Assembly: GCA_947503895.1 (NCBI GenBank)
Contig: CANNFT010000004.1
Span: 388,871 to 452,870 of the forward strand
DNA length: 64,000 nucleotides
From: an uncultured Saccharospirillaceae bacterium
Lineage (GTDB): Bacteria; Pseudomonadota; Gammaproteobacteria; Pseudomonadales; Oceanobacteraceae
Direction of reading: 5' to 3'
Below are positions 52,427-62,651 of this stretch, piece by piece. The notes under the pieces were generated by a model, which saw nothing but the letters and a program-made list of their open reading frames with translations, searched no databases and was not told the origin of the DNA. Numbering within the stretch: the first letter of the stretch is position 1; each line of letters starts with the position of its first letter. The translations under genes were made by a program, and so were the position numbers.

Positions 52427-54134
52427 GTTCCTGTCCTAAAATCAATAGGTCCTGGTTGGTTCTAGGTTTGAGTTTCGACTTTCTTTCGCTCATTGGGCCA
52501 ACAGAACGAGAAAGCAATATCGGAAAGAAGTCCGTTTAATACAATTTATTCTCGGTATGATGACGAAATTGTGCTAAGTATTGACGAATATGTGCTAAAT
52601 GGTGATGGTTGTGTACTGGTATATTGCTAATTGATTGGATTGTTAATAGTTTTGTTTGATTGTTTTGCTTTATGTGGGTTAGGTGTAAGTTGATTTATTA
52701 GTTTGTGTTTGATTTAACGTAGCAGTATTGTTCAAACCGCAGAACGTTAATTTCCAGTTTTTCTCTGACTATCGTTATTGCTATGTGCTTCCCAGAAGCT
52801 AACACAGCACGTATCTTGTAGTTATATGTGAGTTGAAAAAGGATTTCTTGGCTAATGCATGATGAATATTTTTTTCATCTTCTTGATGGGGAAGTCGTCC
52901 ATTCAATGTCAGTCCATAATGAACATATAGAAAGCGTCTGGATGCATTTAAGTACAAAGAGCGTGATAGCTTTCCATAATGACGAAACAGTGATATGGGA
53001 TGCATGACACTTCAGGGTTATTGGAATAAATAGCAGGTGAGTGCTTGTTAATTTTATAACACCGATCAATGTGACTAGAGCTTAGAGTTTAATAGATCAG
53101 ACTTTCTGACATCATTGGCTGTCACTAATGAAGGTTAGTGGATATCTAAGCTAGTGAAGATCATGAAGTTGTCTTTGCTTCCTAATGTTGAAATTAGAGT
53201 ATCTTCTTACGAGCACTGATTACTCGTATCGTTGTAAGCCGCTTTACTCATTATTGCGACACAATTTTTAGTTACTGCTACAGAGAAGTCAACGTTTTCC
53301 TCGTAGGTTTTGAGATCGCTCGTGCATTTGACGTTTTTCAATAGACGGCTTTCATGAATGACTGCTTAAGAATAACGAAAGTCGGGTTTGCTAAGCTAAA
53401 ATTAAAAGGACTAACATATCAATCATCTGTTCAAACAAATGTTGGAGTCTATGCTCACATCAACTTGGTTGAAAATTGAGTCATTACCATAGATTGGTAT
53501 TAGTTTCTTGCAAGCTGACTAAGTCTTTACGATCTCACCATTTGTTTAAGTTCCGTTCATCCCAGTATCGCTTCTGCTTTTGAGGTTTTAGGTTAATCTA
53601 AAGAACTACATGACCCAATTAGAAAAAGTGAAGCATTTATTTCAAGGTGTGTATAGGCTCCTGTTCCTTACCCATGCTTGTAGTTTCATATGCATCTGTG
53701 CCAGTGCTAAAATTAAAAACCTCATAGCCGCGTGATACACTATTCTCTCTCTTAAGACTGCGTGATTTCTTGAGGGGAAATTTAAGATTACTTGTCTATA
53801 GAGCTTGTTTCTGCTCATCAAGTTATATAGGCTTTTGGCCTGGTTTATTTGCTTGCGTGCATGCGATAGGGGCTGTGCGACCCAGTTAGAAATTTCTTAA
53901 TCAGTCCACACCTCTCGATGACGAAATCAAACGCATACCTTGAGCGCTTAAGCGTATGAATAGTTTAGTGACTCGCTGAAAACGGGAACGTGTTGGTGCG
54001 TTAAGTTTTGAATCATATTATCAATTGTTTATGGTTTTGCAATCAATAATGAATACGCTAAGCCAGTAGTCGCACGGTGCTGTCATTGGCTGCTTAGTAG
54101 CTAATGGGCGCCCCACTAATAATAGGTTATTTTA
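52427..54134. other. Long gene-poor interval right of the island
   Basis: About 1.7 kb with no supportable gene on either strand; short open frames here have no start signals or recognisable composition. Near its left end are three tandem 21-base repeats, probably promoter-associated for the minus-strand pair. The rest looks like decayed sequence, possibly the edge of the accessory island. No attachment site or tRNA was found. Confidence 0.5.
52561..52623. repeat. Three tandem 21-base iterons upstream of the Cys/HTH and Q-like genes
   Basis: Units begin at 52561 (tgacgaaattgtgctaagt), 52582 (tgacgaatatgtgctaaat) and, more diverged, 52603 (tgatggttgtgtactgg). The spacing is exactly 21 bases, two helical turns, which places equivalent bases on one face of the DNA. 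This suits cooperative regulator binding. Confidence 0.6.
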
Positions 54135-54851
54135 ATGATTAAACCCTTTCGAATCCTTGCCATTTTATCATTAGGAGCATTGATTCATGGCTGTGCGACA
54201 ACCGTCACGCCAGAATCATCCGTATCACCTACAGCAGGTTCAGCAACAACAGATTCAGCCAAAAATGAACCGACATACTATATATACTTGGCAGGGCCAG
54301 AGGTTTTTTTACCTGATCCGATTGGTGCTGGGGCTTCGAAAAAATCGACCATAGAACAATTGAACAAAGCAAATAACTGGCCTTTCAAATTGGTCGGTTT
54401 GTATCCTATGGATAATGAAATAGAAGACTTTGCGCCTGACTATAAAACAGGGATTAAAATTTACCATGCCAATATAGCGTTAATGGAGCAAGCTCACTTC
54501 GTGGTCGCTAATATGGTTCGATTTAGAGGCCCAAGTATGGATGTTGGGACAGCATTCGAAATGGGTTACATGGCGAGTGCTCGAAAACCTGTATTCGCCT
54601 ATTACGATGCCCAACCTTTTTATGGTAAGGCAGAGCAGCCTAGTTTATACGTCGATCGAGTCGCCCAATTCTATCCCGTTTCTGAAGATAAAGAAGGCGT
54701 CGATATTCATGGTCAAAGCATTGAGAATTTCAAGATGGAAGATAACTTAATGATGATTGGCTCGCTTGATGAGGGTAAAATCAGCAGCAGTTTTGAAGAA
54801 GCTATTTTGAAAATTGCAGAAAAGATTAAGCAAAATAAAATGAGCAAGTAA
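54135..54851 (+). CDS. Lipoprotein with nucleoside 2-deoxyribosyltransferase domain
   Basis: A 238-residue protein. The N-terminus is a lipoprotein signal (hydrophobic ILAILSLGALIHGC, lipidated Cys at residue 20), followed by a Ser/Thr linker. Residues about 50-170 match nucleoside 2-deoxyribosyltransferases: YIYLAGPEVFLPDP, KIYHANIALMEQAHFVVANM, FRGPSMDVGTAFEMGYM, ARKPVFAYY. These enzymes swap bases between deoxynucleosides and are normally cytosolic, so membrane anchoring outside the cytoplasm is unusual. It could salvage nucleosides from extracellular DNA, or be a non-enzymatic relative. Confidence 0.83.
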   Translation: MIKPFRILAILSLGALIHGCATTVTPESSVSPTAGSATTDSAKNEPTYYIYLAGPEVFLPDPIGAGASKKSTIEQLNKANNWPFKLVGLYPMDNEIEDFAPDYKTGIKIYHANIALMEQAHFVVANMVRFRGPSMDVGTAFEMGYMASARKPVFAYYDAQPFYGKAEQPSLYVDRVAQFYPVSEDKEGVDIHGQSIENFKMEDNLMMIGSLDEGKISSSFEEAILKIAEKIKQNKMSK

Positions 54852-55104
54852 CACTGGATTCAACTATTCAGTGTCATGCCAATTTATTCAAATGCTTGAT
54901 GTTTTACCTTGCCTTACTACCACAGAGACAAATCAGCACTTCTCTGTGGTCATCTTATCTTTAATCATCATTTCTCATGGATAGCTGCAGCGTATACAGC
55001 TCAGTACATTGATACGTGTCCGAACCTTTCTTATACGATGACTCAGCGGATAATCCCATGTACGGTCAATAGAAAAACTTATTGCCATGCACAATGTTTT
55101 TTTA

Positions 55105-56118
55105 TTAAAGATGGCTTGGGTTCAGCGCGTATCGCCCGCGCTCTAAGTGTAAAGCTTGTTCTACGTCATCGGCTGATTTTAGCTTTTTAACCGATTCAAA
55201 GAATATTTCCCCCTCTTTATGTGTAGATTTTAGGAAGGATAGCCATTGTTTGATTCTCGATGGGCAATATTTGGCATTACCTTCATGCTTGGTCATTACC
55301 AATAAATTTTGTAGCAAGTCGAGCGCATCACGCCAAGACATATCATTAGGAGTGGTCAATGCAGGTTCTGGTGGTGTCTCGGATGATGCTCTGAGTGGCT
55401 GCATGTTTTTAATCTTAAAGGCCAAATCAGGTTGAGCGACCGCAGACCTTCCTATCATGACGTCAGAGCAACCACTGATCGCACGACAGCGAGCGTATTC
55501 AGCGGGTGACGTGATATCTCCGTTCGCCACGACATTGATTGACACAGACTCTCTGATGCGCCCGATCCATTCCCAATGTGCTGGGGGGCGATAGCCCTCA
55601 ACTTTGGTCCGCGCATGTACGCATAGCTCCTGAACACCCGCCGTCTCGATGGCTTTCGCATTATCAATCGCGAGTGACTTGTCCTCAAACCCTAAGCGCA
55701 TCTTAGCGGTGAGCGGAACGTGCGAAGGCAGTGCGCGGCGTATGGTGGTTAATATTTGATGAATCGTTTCGGGTTCTTTTAGCAGTACGGCGCCGCCCTT
55801 ACTGTTATTAACCGTTTTGGAAGGGCAACCGAAATTCACATCAATGACAGGAGCGCCTAAGCCCGCTGCGCGACAAGCATTCTCTGCCATTGCATTAGGG
55901 TCGCTGCCGAGTAGCTGCAAGTGGACAGGGGTGCCGGATGGCGTTCTCCAGCCGTTCGCGGCCTCAGGGCAAACACGGTAAAACACACGCTCTGGCATAA
56001 GTTGATCTACGACGCGCATAAATTCGGTTACACAATGATCAAATCCGCCTGATCGTGTGAGTAACGTTCGCATATGCACATCAATCAAGCCTTCCATGGG
56101 CGCAAGAATTAATTTCAT
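55105..56118 (-). CDS. dusC: tRNA-dihydrouridine(16) synthase DusC
   Basis: A 337-residue flavoenzyme. The start MKLILAPMEGLIDVHMRTLLT at 56118 is typical of DusC; a longer frame adds 22 non-conserved residues. The catalytic cysteine lies in DVNFGCPSKTVNNSKGGA. FMN-binding segments TAKMRLG, CVHARTKVEGY and VVANGDI are present, then CSDVMIGRSAVAQPDL. DusC reduces U16 in the D loop of tRNAs. LYLLGSDP-type alternatives (DusA, DusB) fit less well than the N-terminal APMEG-D pattern. A monocistronic gene on the minus strand. Confidence 0.9.
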   Translation of the reverse strand: MKLILAPMEGLIDVHMRTLLTRSGGFDHCVTEFMRVVDQLMPERVFYRVCPEAANGWRTPSGTPVHLQLLGSDPNAMAENACRAAGLGAPVIDVNFGCPSKTVNNSKGGAVLLKEPETIHQILTTIRRALPSHVPLTAKMRLGFEDKSLAIDNAKAIETAGVQELCVHARTKVEGYRPPAHWEWIGRIRESVSINVVANGDITSPAEYARCRAISGCSDVMIGRSAVAQPDLAFKIKNMQPLRASSETPPEPALTTPNDMSWRDALDLLQNLLVMTKHEGNAKYCPSRIKQWLSFLKSTHKEGEIFFESVKKLKSADDVEQALHLERGRYALNPSHL

Positions 56119-56365
56119 AAATAGTGGGAATAAGCCAAAAAAATAGCGGCGCATTTTAGCAGATAAAATACGGTTTTTGCGCAAGAAATCAGGAGTTTAG
56201 CCGTTTGCCTACATTGCTCTCATTACTGAATTACAGTAAATTAGCGCGAGTTTTTATTAAATTGATTGAAATCTAGTCAGTTTGATGTGTTTGGGTATCG
56301 GCATGGGCCGGTATTTCAAATGAAATAAAAGCAGTTCCGTTAGAACTAAAATAGGAGTGGATGCA

Positions 56366-56605
56366 ATGTCCCAATTGATGTCTGACGGCCTGGGCCTTAT
56401 GGGCTTTGGAATGGGCACGGTATTTTTATTTTTGATCGTGCTTATTTTTGCCACCACCATAATGTCGAAGTTGGTCGTAAAGTTTGCGCCGGAAGCGGTC
56501 CCCGCTCCTGCTAAACCACGTACCGCACCTTCACCGGGCGTCGATCCACAGCTGTTAAAAGTGTTGGCTGCGGCAGTAAAAGAGCATCGATCTCGTCGTA
56601 AATAA
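56366..56605 (+). CDS. oadG: Oxaloacetate decarboxylase gamma subunit
   Basis: A 79-residue protein: one membrane helix (about residues 15-37, GTVFLFLIVLIFATTIM), a proline/alanine-rich linker and a basic C-terminus. It is the gamma subunit that tethers alpha to beta and helps assemble the sodium pump. The ATG at 56366 follows aggag at 8 bases; a GTG at 56357 is less likely. First gene of oadGAB. Confidence 0.9.
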   Translation: MSQLMSDGLGLMGFGMGTVFLFLIVLIFATTIMSKLVVKFAPEAVPAPAKPRTAPSPGVDPQLLKVLAAAVKEHRSRRK

Positions 56606-56659
56606 GATCGAAGCAAAGCCACCAGTCTGAACAACGAAATTCTACACAAGGCCATTCAC

Positions 56660-58435
56660 ATGACCGATAACAAAAAACCTCTAGGCATTACTGACGTCGT
56701 ATTGCGCGATGCTCACCAATCTCTATTCGCTACCCGTATGCGTATTGACGACATGCTTCCCATTGCGGAGAAGTTGGATCAAGTAGGCTACTGGTCATTA
56801 GAATCTTGGGGTGGTGCGACATTTGACTCCTGCATTCGCTTCTTGGGCGAAGATCCATGGGATCGCATTCGTGAATTCAAGAAAGCGATGCCTAAAACCA
56901 AGCATCAAATGTTGCTACGTGGCCAAAATCTATTAGGTTATCGCCATTATGCCGATGACGTTGTAGAGAAATTCGTTGAACGTGCTGCGACCAATGGCGT
57001 TGATGTTTTCCGTGTTTTCGATGCGATGAACGACCCTCGCAACCTGCAAACAGCTATTAAAGCGGTTAAAGCGAACGGCAAGCATGCTCAAGGCACTCTG
57101 TCTTATACCACTTCTCCTGTGCACGGCATGGAAGCATGGTTGAGTCTAGCCAAGCAAATTGAAGACCTTGGTGCCGACTCGATTGCCATTAAAGATATGG
57201 CTGGCATCATCAACCCGTATGAAGTGTTTGAGTTAGTATCCCGCCTTAAGAAAGAAACCAGCCTAGAAGTTCAATTACATTGCCATGCTACGGCCGGTAT
57301 GTCCGATATGGCGATATTAAAAGCCATCGAAGCGGGTGTTGACCGTGTTGATACGGCGATCTCGTCTATGTCTGGCACCTATGGTCACTCTGCCACCGAA
57401 ACAGTGGTTGCAGCATTGAAGGGCACTGACCGCGATACGGGTCTAGATCTACTGCTACTTGAAGAGATTTCTGCTTACTTCCGTGATGTTCGTAAGAAAT
57501 ACGCTAAATTCGAAGGTGCATTGCGCGGTACGGATTCTCGCATCCTAGTGGCGCAAGTTCCGGGTGGCATGCTGACCAACATGGAAAACCAACTGCGTGA
57601 GCAGGGCGCTTCTGACAAGTTCGATGAAGTTCTAAAAGAAATCCCTCGTGTGCGTGAAGACTTAGGTCATATCCCACTGGTTACACCTACTTCTCAAATT
57701 GTTGGCACACAAGCAGTGTTAAACGTTTTGACCGGTGAGCGCTACAAGTCAATCTCAAAAGAAACTCAAGGCATCCTGAAAGGCGAATACGGCGCAGCTC
57801 CTGCTCCAATGAACGCTGAGCTGCAGGCCCGCGTATTAGATGGCGCAGAAGCGATTACTTGTCGTCCGGCTGACCTGATCGACAACGAAATGGACAAGAT
57901 CATTGCTGACGTTGATAAGCTTGCAGCAGATAAAGGCTTCAAGTTAGCCGCTGAGAAAATAGACGACGCTCTGACTTATGCTTTGTTCCCTCAAGTTGCG
58001 CCTAAGTTCCTAGAAAACCGTGGCAACCCTGATGCATTTGAACCTGCTCCAAAAGGCGCGGCAGAAGATACATTCACAGTGAATGTTGATGGCAACGAAT
58101 ACGTTGTTCGCGTTGACGACGGTGGGGATGTTAAAGAATTGGCTCCAGTGAATGGTGCACCTCTGAGCTTTGGTGGCACAGCTGCTCCAGCAGCCGGTGC
58201 AGCTCCAGTAGCAGCGGGCGGTGGCGAGCCAATGCTTGCACCACTTGCAGGTAATATCTGGAAGGTTCAAGTTCAACCTGGTGACCAAGTAGCTGAAGGC
58301 GATGTCGTTCTGATCTTAGAAGCGATGAAAATGGAAACCGAAGTACGTGCCGCTAAATCCGGTACAGTCGGCACAGTGAGCGTCAAAGAAGGCGATTCCG
58401 TTGCTGTTGGCGATACGCTACTAACGATCGCTTAA
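56660..58435 (+). CDS. oadA: Oxaloacetate decarboxylase alpha subunit (biotin-dependent)
   Basis: A 591-residue protein: carboxyltransferase domain ([19 protein letters not shown], metal-binding HCHAT segment in [13 protein letters not shown]), association domain, an Ala/Pro-rich linker, and a C-terminal biotinyl domain whose acceptor lysine is K557 in [10 protein letters not shown]. It transfers the carboxyl group of oxaloacetate to biotin. The beta subunit then decarboxylates it and exports Na+. Near-standard length and intact motifs. Confidence 0.96.
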   Translation: MTDNKKPLGITDVVLRDAHQSLFATRMRIDDMLPIAEKLDQVGYWSLESWGGATFDSCIRFLGEDPWDRIREFKKAMPKTKHQMLLRGQNLLGYRHYADDVVEKFVERAATNGVDVFRVFDAMNDPRNLQTAIKAVKANGKHAQGTLSYTTSPVHGMEAWLSLAKQIEDLGADSIAIKDMAGIINPYEVFELVSRLKKETSLEVQLHCHATAGMSDMAILKAIEAGVDRVDTAISSMSGTYGHSATETVVAALKGTDRDTGLDLLLLEEISAYFRDVRKKYAKFEGALRGTDSRILVAQVPGGMLTNMENQLREQGASDKFDEVLKEIPRVREDLGHIPLVTPTSQIVGTQAVLNVLTGERYKSISKETQGILKGEYGAAPAPMNAELQARVLDGAEAITCRPADLIDNEMDKIIADVDKLAADKGFKLAAEKIDDALTYALFPQVAPKFLENRGNPDAFEPAPKGAAEDTFTVNVDGNEYVVRVDDGGDVKELAPVNGAPLSFGGTAAPAAGAAPVAAGGGEPMLAPLAGNIWKVQVQPGDQVAEGDVVLILEAMKMETEVRAAKSGTVGTVSVKEGDSVAVGDTLLTIA

Positions 58436-58446
58436 GGGGACTGTCG

Positions 58447-59748
58447 ATGGAAACTTTACTTAAATTTTGGCATGACACTGGTATCTACGCGATGGAGCCA
58501 GGTCAATTTGCCATGATGGTTGTCGCCTTTGTGATGCTATATCTAGCTATCAGAAAAGGCTTTGAGCCTCTGTTATTACTACCCATAGCGGTGGGTACGT
58601 TATTGGTGAACATTCCAGGTGCTGGTTTAGGTTGGTCGGCTGCAGAGCAAGCCATCCGTACCGGTAGTCCTGAAGTCGTTGATCAATTCCGTGCATTATT
58701 CGGACTAGCGGCCAATGCTGATACTGCGGCCCTGTTAGATGCTTACCATCAAGCTGGCACAATTCTATACAAGCAAGCCGTTGCACTCGGTGGCAGTCTA
58801 GGTTTTGACAACGGAATGTTGTACACCTTTTACTCTATGACAATTGCCAGTGGTGTTGCGCCATTGCTTATTTTCATGGGTGTAGGCGCGATGACCGACT
58901 TCGGACCTCTACTTGCCAACCCTAAAACCTTGTTACTCGGCGCAGCTGCTCAATTCGGTATCTTCGGTACGGTACTGGGCGCTGTGTTGCTCACGCACTT
59001 CGGCATTATGGACTTCTCTGTTCAGCAAGCCGCAGCGATCGGTATCATTGGTGGTGCAGACGGCCCAACTTCAATCTTTATTGCATCGAAGCTTGCGCCT
59101 GAACTTCTGGGTGCCATTGCGGTAGCAGCGTATTCATACATGGCGTTGGTTCCAATGATCCAGCCACCCATTATGAAAGCGCTGACGACAGAAGCTGAGC
59201 GCTCAATTAAGATGGAACAGCTACGCTCAGTATCTAAGCTTGAGAAGATCTTGTTCCCGCTAGCCGTATTGGTATTGGTCGCTTTGATTCTGCCATCTGC
59301 AGCGCCACTATTGGGTATGTTCTGCTTTGGTAACCTGATGAAAGAGTCTGGCGTGGTAGAGCGTCTAAGTGATACGTCTCAAAATGCATTAATTAACGTC
59401 GTCACCATCTTCCTTGGGTTGTCTGTGGGTTACAAAATGAGCTCTGATGCTTTCTTGAACCTAGACACCATCGCAATCATCGCACTGGGTCTTGCTGCTT
59501 TCTGTGTTGGTACAGCAGCAGGTGTCTTGATGGCTAAGTTGATGAACGTATTTGTTAAAACACCGATTAATCCACTCATTGGCTCAGCAGGTGTTTCGGC
59601 TGTACCGATGGCGGCGCGTGTATCAAACAAAGTGGGTTTAGAGGCTAACTCTCAAAACTTCTTGTTAATGCATGCAATGGGACCAAACGTAGCCGGTGTA
59701 ATCGGTTCTGCGGTAGCGGCAGGTGTTATGCTGAGCTACCTTGGCTAA
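58447..59748 (+). CDS. oadB: Oxaloacetate decarboxylase beta subunit (Na+ pump)
   Basis: A 433-residue integral membrane protein with about nine to eleven hydrophobic segments. The conserved sodium-site region [22 protein letters not shown] includes the essential aspartate of the GGADGPT motif. The carboxybiotin-interacting C-terminal segment [21 protein letters not shown] is intact. It couples decarboxylation of carboxybiotin to sodium export. Together with oadG and oadA it forms a complete primary Na+ pump, common in marine bacteria. Confidence 0.96.
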   Translation: METLLKFWHDTGIYAMEPGQFAMMVVAFVMLYLAIRKGFEPLLLLPIAVGTLLVNIPGAGLGWSAAEQAIRTGSPEVVDQFRALFGLAANADTAALLDAYHQAGTILYKQAVALGGSLGFDNGMLYTFYSMTIASGVAPLLIFMGVGAMTDFGPLLANPKTLLLGAAAQFGIFGTVLGAVLLTHFGIMDFSVQQAAAIGIIGGADGPTSIFIASKLAPELLGAIAVAAYSYMALVPMIQPPIMKALTTEAERSIKMEQLRSVSKLEKILFPLAVLVLVALILPSAAPLLGMFCFGNLMKESGVVERLSDTSQNALINVVTIFLGLSVGYKMSSDAFLNLDTIAIIALGLAAFCVGTAAGVLMAKLMNVFVKTPINPLIGSAGVSAVPMAARVSNKVGLEANSQNFLLMHAMGPNVAGVIGSAVAAGVMLSYLG

Positions 59749-59797
59749 CCCTCAAACCAGAGGCTGTTCTGAGCCACTGGTTGCTGATCACCCCCCA

Positions 59798-59830
59798 TTA
59801 AGCTCTATGAAATTTATTCATAGAGCTTAA
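59798..59830. repeat. Perfect 14-base inverted repeat after oadB
   Basis: ttaagctctatgaa, a 5-base loop (attta), then ttcatagagcttaa: perfect arms about 50 bases past the oadB stop. A classical terminator follows at once, so this hairpin may stabilise the mRNA 3' end. Confidence 0.85.
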
Positions 59831-59834
59831 ACCT

Positions 59835-59877
59835 AAAAAACCGCGACTGAATATCATCAGGTTGCGGTTTTTTTATT
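59835..59877 (+). terminator. Rho-independent terminator of oadGAB
   Basis: aaaaaaccgcgactga ... tcaggttgcggttttttt: a GC stem with short internal mismatch and a run of seven T bases. Confidence 0.88.
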
Positions 59878-60267
59878 TATGCTTTGTCAAATCCCCTTTA
59901 TTGCTTCTCTGAGCAGCGACCCCCTTAAGCCCAAAGACACCCACATACTTATAATTTGGTGTTGATTTAGCGTGATAGCACTAAATGCAATTTGAATAGC
60001 AGCCGACTCGTCATGTTAGAAATGAACACTCGGCGTATCGTGTGAGGGTGTCGTATTTGGCACAGCTTTATCCAAAATGTGCCTGCAATGTGGAATTTGG
60101 GATTTGAAAAGTCTATGGTTTATCAGGTAAACATTAGGCGATTATACTTCGAATTACCTACACGAAAATCCTAACAAAAATTTCATATTTTTCTACTTGA
60201 GTCTTCGCAGAGTATTGATTGGCTATAGTCATTAATATCGCATCAATGAGCAATGTAGGAGGGCAGT
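59878..60267. other. Intergenic region before the secreted protease
   Basis: About 390 bases without a gene. It ends with a strong SD (aggaggg) just before the next ATG. No promoter element is clear enough to assign. Confidence 0.45.
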
Positions 60268-61578
60268 ATGAAAAAGGTTCTGTCGGCTCGAATAAGACAA
60301 GTCTCTATCGTATTTCTCTGTGGTCTATTTTCTAGTCTTTCATTCTCTGAAGTGATGACAGGCACACTGGATATAGTCATTGAAGATTATTTTTTGGAAG
60401 AGCGCTCGAAAACAGAATATTACTTGACGACGACTGAGGCCCGTCGCTTTAGGCTAGCACTTCCTAAAACACTGGCGACTCAAGAATTTATACGTGGCAT
60501 GGCTGTAACGATAGAGGGGACAGTTCGAGGTCACCCGTCAGGTAAAGTCTCTAGCAGTCTTCAGGTGATCGACGTTATCTCTGTTCATCGTGTTTTTAGT
60601 GAAAGCCGTCAGATAAAAAAACATAACTCCGCGAACGAAAACAGAAAATTGGTTACCTTTCTTGTGAGTTTTCGAGATAAAGCAATCGATCTTTTCACGA
60701 ATGTTGATAAAGCTGACGTCGATTTATTTACGGGTGTTAAGTCCGTCAATAACTTGGTATGGAAAAGCTCATTCGAGCAACTTAAGTTTGAACGGGATGT
60801 TGATAATGACGGAATGGCCGATATATTTGAAATATATTTAGACTATGACATTGGTGATACCTGCGATGCATATCAATGGGCAAGAGATACAGAGCAAGCC
60901 GCCGCGAATTTGGGTGTCGACATCAGTCTTTATCAGCATCGACTATTTTTAGTTCCCGAAAGTATTGGTTGTGGGTGGGGAGGTATTGCAAACGTAGGAT
61001 GCCAAAACTATTGTCGTGCATGGGTGAGATGGCATAAGTCTCCGTTTATTTATGCCCATGAATTAGGTCATAACTTGGATTTTCAACACGCAGGTGTCGA
61101 TTTTAATAACGATGGTGTTATCGAAAACGAATATGGAGATCAGTCGGGGATCATGGGTGCAGGGCAATGGTATCCACATGAAATCAATGCGCCGCACAGA
61201 ATACAAAAACATTGGTATGACACCGTTCCCAATATTGTAAAAGAAGTGAGCTCTACATCCGTTGAGACGCTAACCGCAATGCAAAAAGGGCCTTTCTTAG
61301 ATGATCCGAATGTACAGCTACTGACTATTCCGATCCCAAATAACAATGAAAAGTATTACGTCACCTATCATCTTCCATATTACAGTCCGTTTGGTGTAGA
61401 GCGAAAATATGCTCATTATGTGCTGGTGCATCGATACAGTACTGGGAAAACGAAAACCCGATTAGTGGCGGTGTTAGGCCCTGGAGAGATACTCTCTGAC
61501 CTGAGTAATCAAATTTATATTGAGGTGTTATCCAATGACTTTTTAAGCGCGGATGTGCAGGTGACTATAGGGCAGTAG
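60268..61578 (+). CDS. Secreted metzincin-like metalloprotease (M11 gametolysin-like)
   Basis: A 436-residue exported protein with signal peptide (residues ~1-27, IVFLCGLFSSLSFS). An N-terminal domain follows (~30-110). Catalytic segment: H264, E265, H268 and H274 in HELGHNLDFQHAG, and a Met-turn-like SGIMGAG. The usual metzincin glycine between second and third histidine is replaced by aspartate here. Preceding cysteines (VGCQNYCRAWV) resemble gametolysin (M11) proteins. Calcium-binding DxNxDG motifs occur at DVDNDGMAD and DFNNDGVIE. Likely degrades extracellular protein or matrix. Confidence 0.82.
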   Translation: MKKVLSARIRQVSIVFLCGLFSSLSFSEVMTGTLDIVIEDYFLEERSKTEYYLTTTEARRFRLALPKTLATQEFIRGMAVTIEGTVRGHPSGKVSSSLQVIDVISVHRVFSESRQIKKHNSANENRKLVTFLVSFRDKAIDLFTNVDKADVDLFTGVKSVNNLVWKSSFEQLKFERDVDNDGMADIFEIYLDYDIGDTCDAYQWARDTEQAAANLGVDISLYQHRLFLVPESIGCGWGGIANVGCQNYCRAWVRWHKSPFIYAHELGHNLDFQHAGVDFNNDGVIENEYGDQSGIMGAGQWYPHEINAPHRIQKHWYDTVPNIVKEVSSTSVETLTAMQKGPFLDDPNVQLLTIPIPNNNEKYYVTYHLPYYSPFGVERKYAHYVLVHRYSTGKTKTRLVAVLGPGEILSDLSNQIYIEVLSNDFLSADVQVTIGQ

Positions 61579-61918
61579 GAAATCGACTCTTGAATGGCGC
61601 CATTGGAATTAACTAACCTGCAGTAATATGCCTTAGATTGAATTTGAACGGTAAATAGTTAGCGAGCGTTTTTTCTATGCACGCAGGTCGGATTTTAGCG
61701 TAACCATAAATGTTTAAGATTTATTTTTTAATTCTCCTTTGGGCTAAAGTCTGGCCTATAGTAGTGCTTTGCTTGTCGACAGGAGCTAGGATGCTAATAG
61801 GCACTTGACTAATACCTCGCTTGATTAATCATCACGGCCAAGTCATTTCTAACGAAATAGTGAGCTTTGCAGCATAGTCTGTAGTGATATTCGAAGCTTT
61901 CATGTGTATTACTGATTT
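61579..61918. other. Intergenic region between convergent protease and LysE genes
   Basis: About 340 bases between converging genes. No strong terminator hairpin and no gene are evident. Confidence 0.45.
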
Positions 61919-62539
61919 TTAGGCTTTTAATGCGACATAACTGCCTATGATCACCAATATACCGCCAGCAAAATAGTTACTTTTTTCTGCGTATTTGGAC
62001 TGAAGTAAGTGCCTAGAAAGTTTAGCGCCAAAAACTGCATACGCCACTTTGACACTGCCGACGCTTAATGCAGTGATCGCGAAAATAGTGGTGATTATTT
62101 GTGCATTGATGGTTGATGAACCGATAAACATTGGGAAAATACTGGCGTAGAAAAAAATGGCCTTTACATCACCTAGTGTAAGAAAAAGTCCAGCAAATAA
62201 GCTAGTGAATAAACCTTTAGATTTTTCCGGCCCAGTTGATGCTAACGTTACATTTATTTTTGATGTTAGGAGCTTGAATCCTAGATAGATGAGGTATATG
62301 CCGCCTATGATTTTTGCAAGCGTGAATAAACTCCCAAGAGTTTCGGCTATCACGAACAAACCAAGCATCGCGGTTGCGACAAAAATTAGGTCCCCTAGAA
62401 CAATACCAATAGCCACAGCAATCCCACTCGCGGTTCCTAATGTCGCTGCACGAACAATGACTAATGCAACGCTAGAGCTTGGTAGTGCTGAAAGCGCAAC
62501 CATGATTCCGGAAAAAATAATGACATCAAATGGGCTCAT
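61919..62539 (-). CDS. LysE/RhtB family amino-acid exporter
   Basis: A 206-residue membrane protein with about six hydrophobic segments. Family features: N-terminal IMVALSALPSSSVALVIVRAATLGTASGIAVAIGIVLGD (read in parts), then KIIGGIYLIYLGFKLL, and the segment FLTLGDVKAIFFYASIFPMFI. LysE/RhtB proteins export amino acids or related small molecules; the substrate cannot be told. The conserved 'NPK' after 'F--G' is replaced here by DVK. Confidence 0.85.
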   Translation of the reverse strand: MSPFDVIIFSGIMVALSALPSSSVALVIVRAATLGTASGIAVAIGIVLGDLIFVATAMLGLFVIAETLGSLFTLAKIIGGIYLIYLGFKLLTSKINVTLASTGPEKSKGLFTSLFAGLFLTLGDVKAIFFYASIFPMFIGSSTINAQIITTIFAITALSVGSVKVAYAVFGAKLSRHLLQSKYAEKSNYFAGGILVIIGSYVALKA

Positions 62540-62651
62540 ATCATGGAGAACCTAATCTTAATGCCTAGCACCTTACTTAAAGGAGAAATGCAAGAGGGAT
62601 TTAATTGTTTGCCAATATAGAAAATTATTGGTTTTTGTTAATGATTAAGCA

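Noticed and set aside
52427..54134. Hidden gene or integron attC in the gene-poor interval
   Set aside because: Short frames lack starts and coding character; the ggcgcc-bearing palindrome near 54110 does not have attC core sites.
56257..56655. Minus-strand frame of 132 residues opposite oadG
   Set aside because: It is antisense to a well-supported oadG and has no family features.
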